Origin: Aestuariispira insulae
GTDB lineage: Bacteria > Pseudomonadota > Alphaproteobacteria > UBA8366 > Aestuariispiraceae
Direction of reading: 5' to 3'
DNA: 64,000 bases
Assembly: GCF_003385955.1 (NCBI RefSeq)
Contig: NZ_QRDW01000001.1
Coordinates: forward strand, 873,854-937,853
Shown here: positions 34,980 to 43,147 of the stretch, in pieces
Position numbering within the stretch: position 1 is the first letter of the stretch
How the letters are laid out: every line of letters begins with the position of its first letter
Made by a program: the position numbers and the translations under genes
Notes under the pieces: model-generated
What the model was told of the DNA's origin: nothing
Databases searched by the model: none
What the model saw: the letters and a program-made list of their open reading frames with translations, nothing else

Positions 34980-36159
34980 CAAGCGGCCCTTCATAGAATT
35001 GTTTCGCCATCAAGGCGGTGAAATCTTCCACTTGTGTCAGCCTATCGACGAAACGGACCGATGAACAGCCGTCACCATAGGGATTTTTCACGTCTGAGAA
35101 ATCAGCCTGAAACCCCTTTTCCATCGCAGCTACAACCTCTTCCGCCAAACTGCCGCAGTCGATCACGGATGCGGCCTTCAACCGGCCATCCTGCCGGGAA
35201 CCGATATTCACGGTTGCGATGCCGAAACTTGGCACCTCATAAAGTCCGCTGGAAGAATTGCCCACAACCATATCCACCTGGTTCAGAAGGTTGAGATAGA
35301 GGTCAGTACCCAGATTGGCGCGAAACGCGGCATTCGGTCTCTCATCCGCATAGTGCGAAAACCGCCCTGAAATCGCCTGGCCGCCCGTATCCGCATTACT
35401 GCCGGTCAGGACGATAGAGAGATCCTGACCAAAATGATCCAGGGCTTCGAGAAGATTTTGCGCCTGCCCCAGAGGGTCCCCCTGCTCCAGGGTGGCGGGA
35501 TGCAGGGTCACCATCAGATTTTTCTTTCCCGGCGCAAGTCCAATGGCCTGGAACACTTCATCACGGGGCTTAAAAGCCATATGGCGGATCTGGTCCAGGC
35601 CGGGGCTGCCGATCATATGAATGCGGTCCGGCTGTTCGCCCATGCGCATCAGCCGATCCGCCGCCTCGTCGTTGCTCGGAAAATGGAGGTGGGAAAGCTT
35701 GGTGATTGCATGGCGCATGGCATCATCGATCGCGCCCAATGTCAGATCGCCGCCACAAAGATGTGCAATAGGAAAGCCACACATGCTGGCTGCCGTGGCG
35801 GCGGCAAAAATCTCAAACCGATCGCCGAGCACAACCACCAGATCCGGATCCAGCTGAGGCAGGGCTTGTGAAAAACCGGCTATCCCCAGAGCCATCGCCT
35901 GGCAGATATCCGTTGGGCTATCCTTGCCCGGTATCAGCATTTCAATGCGAGCATCCACAGGAAATCCATCCTGCTCAATGATTTTCCAGGTCTCATCATG
36001 CGCATCTGAAAGATGCATGCCGGTCACGGCGACTTGTAGATGGAAGGCAGGGTGATCCTGCAATAGACGCATCGGCCAATGAAGCAGGCCATAATCGGCC
36101 CTGCTGCCGGTCACCACAAGAATGCGGCGCGGTCCTACGACTCGTTCAGACATTGTCAT
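34972..36159 (-). CDS. neuC: UDP-sugar 2-epimerase, hydrolysing (NeuC/LegG type)
   Basis: A 395-residue epimerase of the UDP-GlcNAc 2-epimerase family. It starts ILVVTGSRADYGLLHWPMRLL and contains DLVVVLGDRFEIFAAATAA and HLCGGDLTLGAIDDAMRHAITKL, typical of the hydrolysing NeuC/LegG branch that releases ManNAc or its 2,4-diacetamido analogue from UDP. It is the first gene of the nonulosonate operon and is divergent from mraZ. Two in-frame ATGs (36157-36159 and 36151-36153) are possible; neither has a strong ribosome site. Confidence 0.92.
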   Translation of the reverse strand: MTMSERVVGPRRILVVTGSRADYGLLHWPMRLLQDHPAFHLQVAVTGMHLSDAHDETWKIIEQDGFPVDARIEMLIPGKDSPTDICQAMALGIAGFSQALPQLDPDLVVVLGDRFEIFAAATAASMCGFPIAHLCGGDLTLGAIDDAMRHAITKLSHLHFPSNDEAADRLMRMGEQPDRIHMIGSPGLDQIRHMAFKPRDEVFQAIGLAPGKKNLMVTLHPATLEQGDPLGQAQNLLEALDHFGQDLSIVLTGSNADTGGQAISGRFSHYADERPNAAFRANLGTDLYLNLLNQVDMVVGNSSSGLYEVPSFGIATVNIGSRQDGRLKAASVIDCGSLAEEVVAAMEKGFQADFSDVKNPYGDGCSSVRFVDRLTQVEDFTALMAKQFYEGPLDE

Positions 36160-36264
36160 ATCCGGGCATTCTGGCCATGTGCTTTCAATCCCTTCTGGAT
36201 GGAGATCATATTAACCCGTTGTAAAGGCAAAGCAAAGCGCGTGCCGTTTATTAATTCACCATAA

Positions 36265-36318
36265 TCCCACGATTTCCCGCAATTCACCTCAAGCCAACCT
36301 GTTTCCCATAATTTCCCA
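36265..36318 (-). promoter_or_regulatory. Two tandem pairs of MraZ-like boxes on the neuC side
   Basis: TCCCA/TCCCG at 36265-36269 and 36275-36279, and TCCCA/TCCCA at 36304-36308 and 36314-36318. Each pair has a 5-nt spacer, hence a 10-bp period, the pattern described for MraZ (TGGGN direct repeats when read on the minus strand). They lie 106-159 bp upstream of neuC. Confidence 0.55.
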
Positions 36319-36548
36319 TTCCAGAAGATTTTTCAGTTTCTGAAAATGACGATCTTCAACTTATCTTTTACTTGAACAAAATGTGAACAAAATAAATATC
36401 CATAAAATCATTATCCAATAACAACTGGTTAGAAAAGCCATGTTTTTAGCCAGCCCCACCGTCTTTACTCAAATTACTGCCCAAGACTACTTGAACAGCA
36501 GTAAATCCATACTCACGTTACTGTCGTTCCCATTGACCGACCTAGCTT

Positions 36549-36573
36549 TCCCATGATATCCCATAATAACCCA
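36549..36573 (-). promoter_or_regulatory. Triple MraZ-like box upstream of mraZ
   Basis: TCCCA (36549-36553), TCCCA (36559-36563) and ACCCA (36569-36573), each separated by exactly 5 nt. Read on the minus strand this is three TGGGN repeats at 10-bp period, matching the known operator of MraZ, which represses its own dcw promoter. The repeats overlap the best -10 candidates, 109 bp upstream of the mraZ start codon. Confidence 0.7.
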
Positions 36574-36681
36574 GTAGTGTATTTGTGGGGTGAAGTGCAT
36601 CTGCCTTCATCCGGCTCCACTGGGACAGAGGTTCGGCATACCGCCGGGCATGACAGTTAAACCGGGGAAGAAATAGTCGCG

Positions 36682-37140
36682 ATGGCCTTGTTTACAGGGA
36701 CATTTGAAAACAAAGTGGACCAGAAGGGGCGCGTTTCCCTTCCGGCCGATTACCGCGACCTGCTTTCCGATAACGGCAACCGCAGCTTCTATATTTTCCC
36801 TTCTCCCAATGCGGACTGTCTGGAAGCCTGCGATGAAACCTTCATGCAGCGTGTCGCCGACAGCATCGAAGAACAGGCCGCCATGTTCTCTGAAGAGGAG
36901 CAGGGGCTCAGCTACATCATCTCGAACGCCAGGCGCGTTTCCTATGACAGCACTGGCCGTTTCGTCCTGCCGGCTGAATTTGCCGACTATGCCGGTATCA
37001 GCAACCTGGCAGTCTTTGTCGGCATGGCAGCCCGTTTCCAGATCTGGCAGCCCGATGCCCATAAAGCCAGCCTGCCCGACCGACGCAATCAGGCGCGCGG
37101 CCTGACATTGAAATTGAAACGGCCGGGAGCGGATCAATGA
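36682..37140 (+). CDS. mraZ: Transcriptional regulator MraZ
   Basis: A 152-residue protein with two SpoVT/AbrB-like repeats, beginning LFTGTFENKVDQKGRVSLPADYR and with the second repeat YDSTGRFVLPAEFADYAG. MraZ forms ring oligomers that bind tandem TGGGN boxes and repress the dcw cluster. GGGGAAG precedes the ATG. Its stop overlaps the rsmH start (ATGA). Candidate binding sites lie upstream in tandem. Confidence 0.97.
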   Translation: MALFTGTFENKVDQKGRVSLPADYRDLLSDNGNRSFYIFPSPNADCLEACDETFMQRVADSIEEQAAMFSEEEQGLSYIISNARRVSYDSTGRFVLPAEFADYAGISNLAVFVGMAARFQIWQPDAHKASLPDRRNQARGLTLKLKRPGADQ

Positions 37141-38102
37141 GTGACACCCAGATCCACAAACCGGTGATGTTACGTGAGGTCCTGGAAACCCTTGCCCCCA
37201 CAGCAGGCGAGCGATATCTCGACGGCACTTTCGGTGCCGGTGGTTATTCCCGCGCCATTCTGGAGTGCGCAGATTGCCAATTAATGGCAATCGACCGCGA
37301 TCCCGAAGCGCTCGCGCGGGCAAAACCGTTCCATGATGATTTTGCCAGCCGCTTTTCCATCCACGAAGGCTGCTTTGGCGACATGGCCGATATTGTCGAT
37401 GACACCGGTGTCGGAAAACTGGATGGCATCGTGCTCGATATCGGTGTCTCCTCACCGCAGCTGGATGATGCCGATCGCGGATTTTCATTCCGGGAAGACG
37501 GTCCGCTGGACATGCGCATGAGCCGGGATGGCCTTAGCGCCGCCGATATCGTGAACAGTTGGAGCGAAGACGAGCTGACCCGGATCATCAAGGAATTCGG
37601 CGAAGAGCGTTTTGCCCGCAAAGTGGCGCGCGCGATCGTCCATGACAGGGAAGAAACCCCTTTCGCCACGACCCTGCAACTGGCTGGCCTGATCCGCCGC
37701 CTGGTACCGAAATCAAAGGACGGCATTGATCCGGCTACCCGCACATTCCAGGGCTTGCGGATTGCCGTCAATGACGAATTGGGTGAGCTGGACCGCGCGC
37801 TACAGGCCGCTGAAAACCTCTTGAAACCGGGTGGACGGCTGGTTGTGGTCTCTTTCCACAGCCTTGAAGACCGCCGGGTAAAAAACTTCCTGAAAGACCG
37901 CTCCAGCCGGGGCAGCGGGGTTTCCCGCTATGCGCCGATCACAGCAGATGAAGGAAAGCCCCCCTCATTCAAGCTGATCAACCGTAAGCCGATGAAGGCC
38001 GCCGAAGACGAGCTGAAGGAAAATCCCCGCGCGCGCTCCGCGCTGCTGCGGGCGGCTGTTCGCACAGACGCCCCCTCCAAAAACCCGGAGGGGACAGCAT
38101 GA
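37137..38102 (+). CDS. rsmH: 16S rRNA m4C1402 methyltransferase RsmH (MraW)
   Basis: A 321-residue SAM-dependent methyltransferase that modifies C1402 of 16S rRNA. It starts HKPVMLREVLETLAP and has the SAM loop DGTFGAGGYSRAIL (canonical DGTxGxGGHS, with Tyr in place of His), then DRDPEAL, and the motifs DIGVSSPQLDDADRGFSF and VVVSFHSLEDRRVK. It lies between mraZ and ftsL with 4-nt ATGA overlaps on both sides. Confidence 0.97.
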   Translation: MSDTQIHKPVMLREVLETLAPTAGERYLDGTFGAGGYSRAILECADCQLMAIDRDPEALARAKPFHDDFASRFSIHEGCFGDMADIVDDTGVGKLDGIVLDIGVSSPQLDDADRGFSFREDGPLDMRMSRDGLSAADIVNSWSEDELTRIIKEFGEERFARKVARAIVHDREETPFATTLQLAGLIRRLVPKSKDGIDPATRTFQGLRIAVNDELGELDRALQAAENLLKPGGRLVVVSFHSLEDRRVKNFLKDRSSRGSGVSRYAPITADEGKPPSFKLINRKPMKAAEDELKENPRARSALLRAAVRTDAPSKNPEGTA

Positions 38103-38479
38103 AGATCATCGCTTTTGCCATTTGGAGCCTGGCTGCTGCCACCGCCGGATACGCGCTATTTTATGTCAGCTATCAGGTGGAGGCGCTGGAACAGGAACTG
38201 GCGATACTGAACCGCCAGATCCTCAAGGAACAGGAATCCCTGCATGTGTTGGAAGCGGAATGGAGCTACCTTACCCGCCCGGACCGTTTGCAGAAACTGA
38301 CCCATGAATTACTGCCGGAACTGACTCCGGTCACGGCGGAACAGTTTACATCCCTGGATGCCCTGCCCTACCGGACCAATACCAAGGAAAGCCCGCGCAC
38401 CCGGGACGGCATGCCGATCCCGCCCATCGCCACGCCGGAACAAAAATCCCGCCGGGCCTCATATAAGGGGGGACAATGA
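38099..38479 (+). CDS. ftsL: Cell division protein FtsL
   Basis: A 126-residue bitopic protein. The N-terminal membrane segment (about 3-25) is followed by a coiled-coil region with leucine heptads (VEALEQELAILNRQILKEQESLHVLEAEW) and the typical YLTRPDRLQKL. FtsL forms the FtsQLB complex that activates septal wall synthesis. Identity rests on size, topology and position between rsmH and ftsI, since the family is poorly conserved. Both junctions are 4-nt overlaps. Confidence 0.88.
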   Translation: MKIIAFAIWSLAAATAGYALFYVSYQVEALEQELAILNRQILKEQESLHVLEAEWSYLTRPDRLQKLTHELLPELTPVTAEQFTSLDALPYRTNTKESPRTRDGMPIPPIATPEQKSRRASYKGGQ

Positions 38480-40236
38480 TGCGACGACTTTTGCAATCCA
38501 TGGAAAACGCACGCTCCCGTCGGCAGGAACCGGTTGAATTCCGCACCCCCGCAGAACATGCGCTGCATGAAGAGGGCCTGTTCAAACAGGCCATCGAGAC
38601 CGGCCGGACCCGCGTCCTGATCACCGGGGCTGTGATGGCACTTGCCTTTGCGGTCGTCGGGATTCGCCTGATTGACGTGACCGCCTTCAACAATCCAAGT
38701 GAACCACGCGTGACCCACGCGGTGAGTGCCAGTACGGTCAAGAAGGAACGGGCCGATATTGTTGATCGCAACGGCACGCTTGTGGCGACCGCCTTGAAAA
38801 CGGTTGGCCTGTCGGCGGATCCAAAAAAAATCATGGATATTCAGGAAGCGGCCAGCAAACTGGCCGCTGTTCTGCCGGATCTTTCCGCCGCCGATATCGC
38901 ACGCAAGCTTTCTTCGGACAGCCGCTTTGTCTGGCTGCACCGGAAACTGACACCTTATCAGCAATGGGAAGTGAACCGGCTTGGCATTCCGGGACTGGAT
39001 TTCCGCACTCAGGAAACCCGTGTATACCCCCAGGGCAACCTAATGTCCCATGTGCTCGGCTTCACCAGCATTGACAATAATGGCCTTGCCGGCATTGAGA
39101 AAAAACTCGATCAGACCCTACGCAGCAGTACCCAGCCGTTAAAGCTCAGCGTTGATGTCCGCCTGCAGCATATCATGCGCCAGGAATTGCAGGCAGCGGT
39201 CACAGAGTTTGACGCCATCGGCGCGACCGGCATCATCATGGATGTTAATAACGGCGAAATCCTGTCCATGGTCTCGTTGCCGGATTTTGATCCAAACGAC
39301 GCTGGTAAAGCGACAGATGATTCGCGCTTCAACCGCGCGACCTTGGGTGTTTACGAGCTCGGATCGACCTTCAAAATCTTTAATACGGCAGTCGCTTTGG
39401 ACACCGGTACCGCCAAATTGTCTAGCCAGTTTGATGCAACCAAACCATTGCGTGTGGGACGCTTTGCAATTCGGGACTATCATGCCAAAAATCGCTGGCT
39501 TTCGGTCTCCGAGATCTTTATCTACTCCTCCAACATCGGTTCTGCGCGGATAGCGAACGAACTTGGCACAGCCAGCCAACGGGAGTTTCTCGCAAAACTG
39601 GGTTTCCTCACGCCTTCTTCGATCGAACTGCCGGAAGTCGGGCAACCGCTGTATCCGAAGGTTTGGCGGCCGGTCAACACCATGACCATTTCCTATGGCC
39701 ATGGTCTGGCGGTGAGTCCTATTCAACTGGTCAGCGGTGTTTCTGCAATGGTTAACGGCGGCACTTTTTACCAGCCCACGCTGGTGCGATCCGATACAGA
39801 CAGAAATGGCGAACGGATCATTTCTGAAAGCACTTCGAATGCCATACGGAAACTGATGCGTCTGAACAATATCGAAGGATCCGGCAAGGCATCCAATGCC
39901 AAGGGCTATCTGGTGGGGGGCAAGACAGGTACCGCAGAGAAAGTTGGCGCACGCGGCACCTATCGCAAAAAAGATCTTATTTCATCCTATGTCGCCGCCT
40001 TCCCAATGAACGCGCCGCGCTATGTGGTGTATGTCAATCTCGACGAACCGCGCGGGACAAAGAAAACCTTTGGTTATGCCACCGGCGGCTGGGTTGCCGC
40101 CCCGGCTGTCTCGCAAGTGATTAAGCAAATGGCCCCGATGCTCGGCATTCCGCCCCAGGATCCGGAATCGCCTGAAATTCGTCAGGCCCTTGCCATCAAA
40201 TTGCCCAATCAGGGCAAAACACTGGCCTCCTTCTAA
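38476..40236 (+). CDS. ftsI: Septal peptidoglycan transpeptidase FtsI (PBP3)
   Basis: A 586-residue class B penicillin-binding protein. A membrane anchor (about 46-66) is followed by the dimerisation domain and the transpeptidase domain. Active-site motifs are Ser297 in GSTFK, SSN at 351-353, and KTGT from Lys483. It cross-links septal peptidoglycan with FtsW as partner glycosyltransferase. The ATG overlaps the ftsL stop by 4 nt; a second ATG follows at once. A 26-bp gap separates it from murE. Confidence 0.97.
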   Translation: MMRRLLQSMENARSRRQEPVEFRTPAEHALHEEGLFKQAIETGRTRVLITGAVMALAFAVVGIRLIDVTAFNNPSEPRVTHAVSASTVKKERADIVDRNGTLVATALKTVGLSADPKKIMDIQEAASKLAAVLPDLSAADIARKLSSDSRFVWLHRKLTPYQQWEVNRLGIPGLDFRTQETRVYPQGNLMSHVLGFTSIDNNGLAGIEKKLDQTLRSSTQPLKLSVDVRLQHIMRQELQAAVTEFDAIGATGIIMDVNNGEILSMVSLPDFDPNDAGKATDDSRFNRATLGVYELGSTFKIFNTAVALDTGTAKLSSQFDATKPLRVGRFAIRDYHAKNRWLSVSEIFIYSSNIGSARIANELGTASQREFLAKLGFLTPSSIELPEVGQPLYPKVWRPVNTMTISYGHGLAVSPIQLVSGVSAMVNGGTFYQPTLVRSDTDRNGERIISESTSNAIRKLMRLNNIEGSGKASNAKGYLVGGKTGTAEKVGARGTYRKKDLISSYVAAFPMNAPRYVVYVNLDEPRGTKKTFGYATGGWVAAPAVSQVIKQMAPMLGIPPQDPESPEIRQALAIKLPNQGKTLASF

Positions 40237-40262
40237 GAGGCCCGGAAAGACAGAAAAGAGAA

Positions 40263-41702
40263 ATGAACGCGCAAAAGATCATAAATAATGTCCCCCTGAC
40301 CGGGCTGACCGCAGACAGCCGCCAGGTACAGCCTGGCTATCTGTTTGCTGCGATCCCGGGCACTGTGGCGGATGGCGCGCGTTTCATCCCTGACGCAATC
40401 AAGGCCGGCGCACGGGCTGTTTTGGCGCCGCCCAGTGTTACACAAGAAGATGTCGGCCCCGATGTCGCTTTGTTCCATGATTCGAACCCACGCCGCAGGC
40501 TCGCCTTGCTGGCGGCTGAATTTTACGCGCCTCAGCCTGAAACCATGGTTGCTGTCACCGGAACCAACGGCAAAACATCTGTCGCCGACTTCACCCGCCA
40601 GCTCTGGCAAGCCATGAAGATCAATGCCGCCAGCATCGGCACACTTGGCATCCGCTATGCGGGATCCGACGGTGGGTCGGGCCTGACCACACCGGATCCG
40701 GTCGATCTGCACCGTGAATTGGGGGCGATGAAAGCCAAGGGCATCGATCATGTAGCCATGGAGGCTTCCAGCCACGGGCTGGATATGTACCGGTTGGATG
40801 GCGCGAAATTCGCCGCTGCCGCCTTCACCAACCTGACCCAGGACCACCTGGATTATCATGGGTCCATGGAAATTTACCGGGCCGCCAAGCTACGCCTGTT
40901 TGAAGAATTGCTGGCCAGCGGCGGCACCGCCGTGGTCAACAGCGCCGCCGCCGAGTTTGACCAGATCAGCAATATTGCCGCCGAACGCAAGCAACGCGTG
41001 ATTGCCTACGGCCTGACCAACGGCCAGATCCGTTGCATCAAAATGGACCACCGCACCGATGGGTTCGACCTGGAACTGGATGTGATGGGTGAACGTTTCA
41101 CAGTGGATTTCCCAATCCCCGGCACCTTCCAGGTGGAAAATGCGCTCTGTTCGCTGGGCCTGTTGATCGGCTGTGGGGAAAACCCGAAACATGCGGTCAG
41201 TCATCTAAGCCAGCTTTCCGGCGTGCGTGGCCGGATGGAACGGGTCGGCCGACTGAAAAATGGCGCCTCCATTTACGTGGATTACGCCCATACGCCGGAT
41301 GCGCTGGCGACAGTTTTGAAGGCGCTGCGCCCCCATGTCGGCAATCGTCTGCATGCGGTTTTTGGCTGCGGCGGCGACCGCGACCGTGGCAAACGCCCCC
41401 TGATGGGGGCCGTCGCAGCCGAATTGGCCGACATGCAGATCCTGACCGACGACAACCCGCGTACAGAAGATCCTGCCGCGATCCGGGCCGATGTGATGCC
41501 GGCCTGCCCCGATGCCCTGAATATCGGTGACCGCGCCCAGGCGATTCATCAGGCTATCGCCGGGTTGGAACCGGGCGATGTGCTGGTCATTGCCGGGAAG
41601 GGCCACGAGCAGGGCCAAACCGTTGGAGACAAAATACTGCCCTTTGACGATGCCGACGTGGCACGTGCCGCCATCGCTGATTTGCAAGGAGGTGGCGGAT
41701 GA
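40263..41702 (+). CDS. murE: UDP-MurNAc-L-Ala-D-Glu:meso-diaminopimelate ligase MurE
   Basis: A 479-residue Mur ligase. It opens with LTADSRQVQPGYLFAAIPG, and the ATP loop is TGTNGKT (99-105). The motif DNPR (397-400) marks the meso-diaminopimelate-adding type, so the organism has DAP-type peptidoglycan. The C-terminal block VLVIAGKGHEQGQ is present. The ribosome site is AAGAGAA. The stop overlaps the murF start by 4 nt. Confidence 0.97.
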   Translation: MNAQKIINNVPLTGLTADSRQVQPGYLFAAIPGTVADGARFIPDAIKAGARAVLAPPSVTQEDVGPDVALFHDSNPRRRLALLAAEFYAPQPETMVAVTGTNGKTSVADFTRQLWQAMKINAASIGTLGIRYAGSDGGSGLTTPDPVDLHRELGAMKAKGIDHVAMEASSHGLDMYRLDGAKFAAAAFTNLTQDHLDYHGSMEIYRAAKLRLFEELLASGGTAVVNSAAAEFDQISNIAAERKQRVIAYGLTNGQIRCIKMDHRTDGFDLELDVMGERFTVDFPIPGTFQVENALCSLGLLIGCGENPKHAVSHLSQLSGVRGRMERVGRLKNGASIYVDYAHTPDALATVLKALRPHVGNRLHAVFGCGGDRDRGKRPLMGAVAAELADMQILTDDNPRTEDPAAIRADVMPACPDALNIGDRAQAIHQAIAGLEPGDVLVIAGKGHEQGQTVGDKILPFDDADVARAAIADLQGGGG

Positions 41703-43147
41703 CGAGCCTCTGGACCGCGAAAAAGGCAGAAAAGGCAACGAATGGCAAAAGCACCGCCCGCTGGAAAGCTGGCGGTGTCAGCATTGACAGCCGGTCGATT
41801 ACCAAAGGCGATCTGTTCGTTGCCATCGTCGGCCCCAACCATGACGGCCATGACTATCTGAAAGCCGCCGCCAAGGCTGGTGCGGCCGCGGCCATGGTGG
41901 ATAAGGCGCATGCGAAAAAGCTGAAAAAAGCGCCCCTGCCCCTGCTGGTGGTCAAGGATACCCTGAAAGGCCTCGTAGATCTGGCCGCTGCCGCACGCAA
42001 ACGGACAAAGGCGCGAGTCATTGCCGTGACCGGCAGTGTCGGAAAGACCGGCACCAAGGAAAGCCTGGCCAAGGCCCTGTCGTCCTTTGGACGCACCCAT
42101 GCGACCCTCGGCAATCTGAATAATGATATCGGCTTGCCGCTGACCATGGCGCGCATGCCGAAGGATACCGAATTCGCGGTCCTGGAAATGGGGATGAACC
42201 ATCCGGGAGAGATCGCTCCCTTAAGCGAACTGGCGCGTCCGCATATCGCCGTCATCACCACGGTTCAGGCGGTTCATCTCGAGTTTTTTGACAGCGTGCA
42301 TGACATTGCCGATGCCAAGGCAGAGATCTTCCAGGGGTTGGGCAAAAAAGGAACGGTCCTGCTGCCGCGTGATCACCCGCTCTTTCATTATCTCCGCTCA
42401 CAGGCGCTTTGTGATGGCGTGTCGGAAAAAAGCATCCTCGGTTTCGGCGCACATTGGGAGGCGGATATCCGGCTGGCTGATTTCGAAGCCAACACGGAAA
42501 AAAGCCATGTCGAGGCGGTTATCGGCTCGGACAGCTACAAATATGACCTCGCCATGCCCGGCCGTCATTGGGCGGTCAACAGCCTGATCGTGCTGGGTGT
42601 GGCCGAACGGTTCGGGCTTTCCGTCCAGCAGGCCGCCGATGCGTTGATCGAATTGAAGCCGAGCAAAGGCCGGGGCGCCCGCGCGCAAGTGACGTTGCCA
42701 AAAGGGGGCAGTTTCACCCTGATCGACGAAAGCTACAATGCCAGCCCGGCCGCCATGAAAGCGGCCTTCAAGGTGCTGGGCGAAAGTCATACCGGCGACG
42801 GTGGTCGCCGTATCGCGATCCTGGGCGACATGCTGGAACTGGGCGAAGCGGCCGCCGAATTGCATGCAGGCCTCGCACGCGACCTGGCTGCAGACAAGAT
42901 TGATCGGGTCTATACGGTCGGCCCGGTCATGGCCCATTTGCGTGACGCCCTGCCCAAAACCAGGCGTGCCGCCTATGCGGAACGCAGCACAGAGATCATC
43001 AATACCGTTCTCCGCGCGATCCGTCATGGCGATGTCGTCATGATCAAAGGATCGCTTGGCACAAACATGGCCCCGATCGTCCAGGCGCTGCTCGCGCTGA
43101 ACGAGACCGGCAAGAATAAGAAGAAGGACACAGCCGATGCTGTATAA
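41699..43147 (+). CDS. murF: UDP-MurNAc-tripeptide:D-Ala-D-Ala ligase MurF
   Basis: A 482-residue Mur ligase with the N-terminal block [24 protein letters not shown] loop [11 protein letters not shown] and the substrate region [16 protein letters not shown]. The motif [14 protein letters not shown] is typical of MurF. It adds the D-Ala-D-Ala dipeptide to complete the pentapeptide precursor. An insertion-like Lys/Ala-rich stretch lies near residues 60-90. It overlaps mraY by 11 nt. Confidence 0.97.
   Translation: MTSLWTAKKAEKATNGKSTARWKAGGVSIDSRSITKGDLFVAIVGPNHDGHDYLKAAAKAGAAAAMVDKAHAKKLKKAPLPLLVVKDTLKGLVDLAAAARKRTKARVIAVTGSVGKTGTKESLAKALSSFGRTHATLGNLNNDIGLPLTMARMPKDTEFAVLEMGMNHPGEIAPLSELARPHIAVITTVQAVHLEFFDSVHDIADAKAEIFQGLGKKGTVLLPRDHPLFHYLRSQALCDGVSEKSILGFGAHWEADIRLADFEANTEKSHVEAVIGSDSYKYDLAMPGRHWAVNSLIVLGVAERFGLSVQQAADALIELKPSKGRGARAQVTLPKGGSFTLIDESYNASPAAMKAAFKVLGESHTGDGGRRIAILGDMLELGEAAAELHAGLARDLAADKIDRVYTVGPVMAHLRDALPKTRRAAYAERSTEIINTVLRAIRHGDVVMIKGSLGTNMAPIVQALLALNETGKNKKKDTADAV

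Larger units (their letters stand above)
36160..36681. other. Divergent regulatory region between neuC and mraZ
   Basis: 522 bp without a supported gene. From left to right it holds a near-CtrA sequence TTAA-N7-TAAA (36211-36225), two tandem pairs of MraZ-like boxes (36265-36279 and 36304-36318), a hairpin with a long stem (36324-36357), a direct repeat of TGAACAAAAT with 11-bp period (36373-36393), and a triple MraZ box (36549-36573). A TTGACC (36533-36538) with TATCCC or CATAAT downstream may be the mraZ promoter. GGGGAAG precedes the mraZ ATG. Confidence 0.7.

Noticed and set aside
36440-36556. Small ORF of 38 codons upstream of mraZ
   Set aside because: It has no ribosome site, no recognisable motif, and it ends inside the triple MraZ box; the region is more convincingly regulatory.
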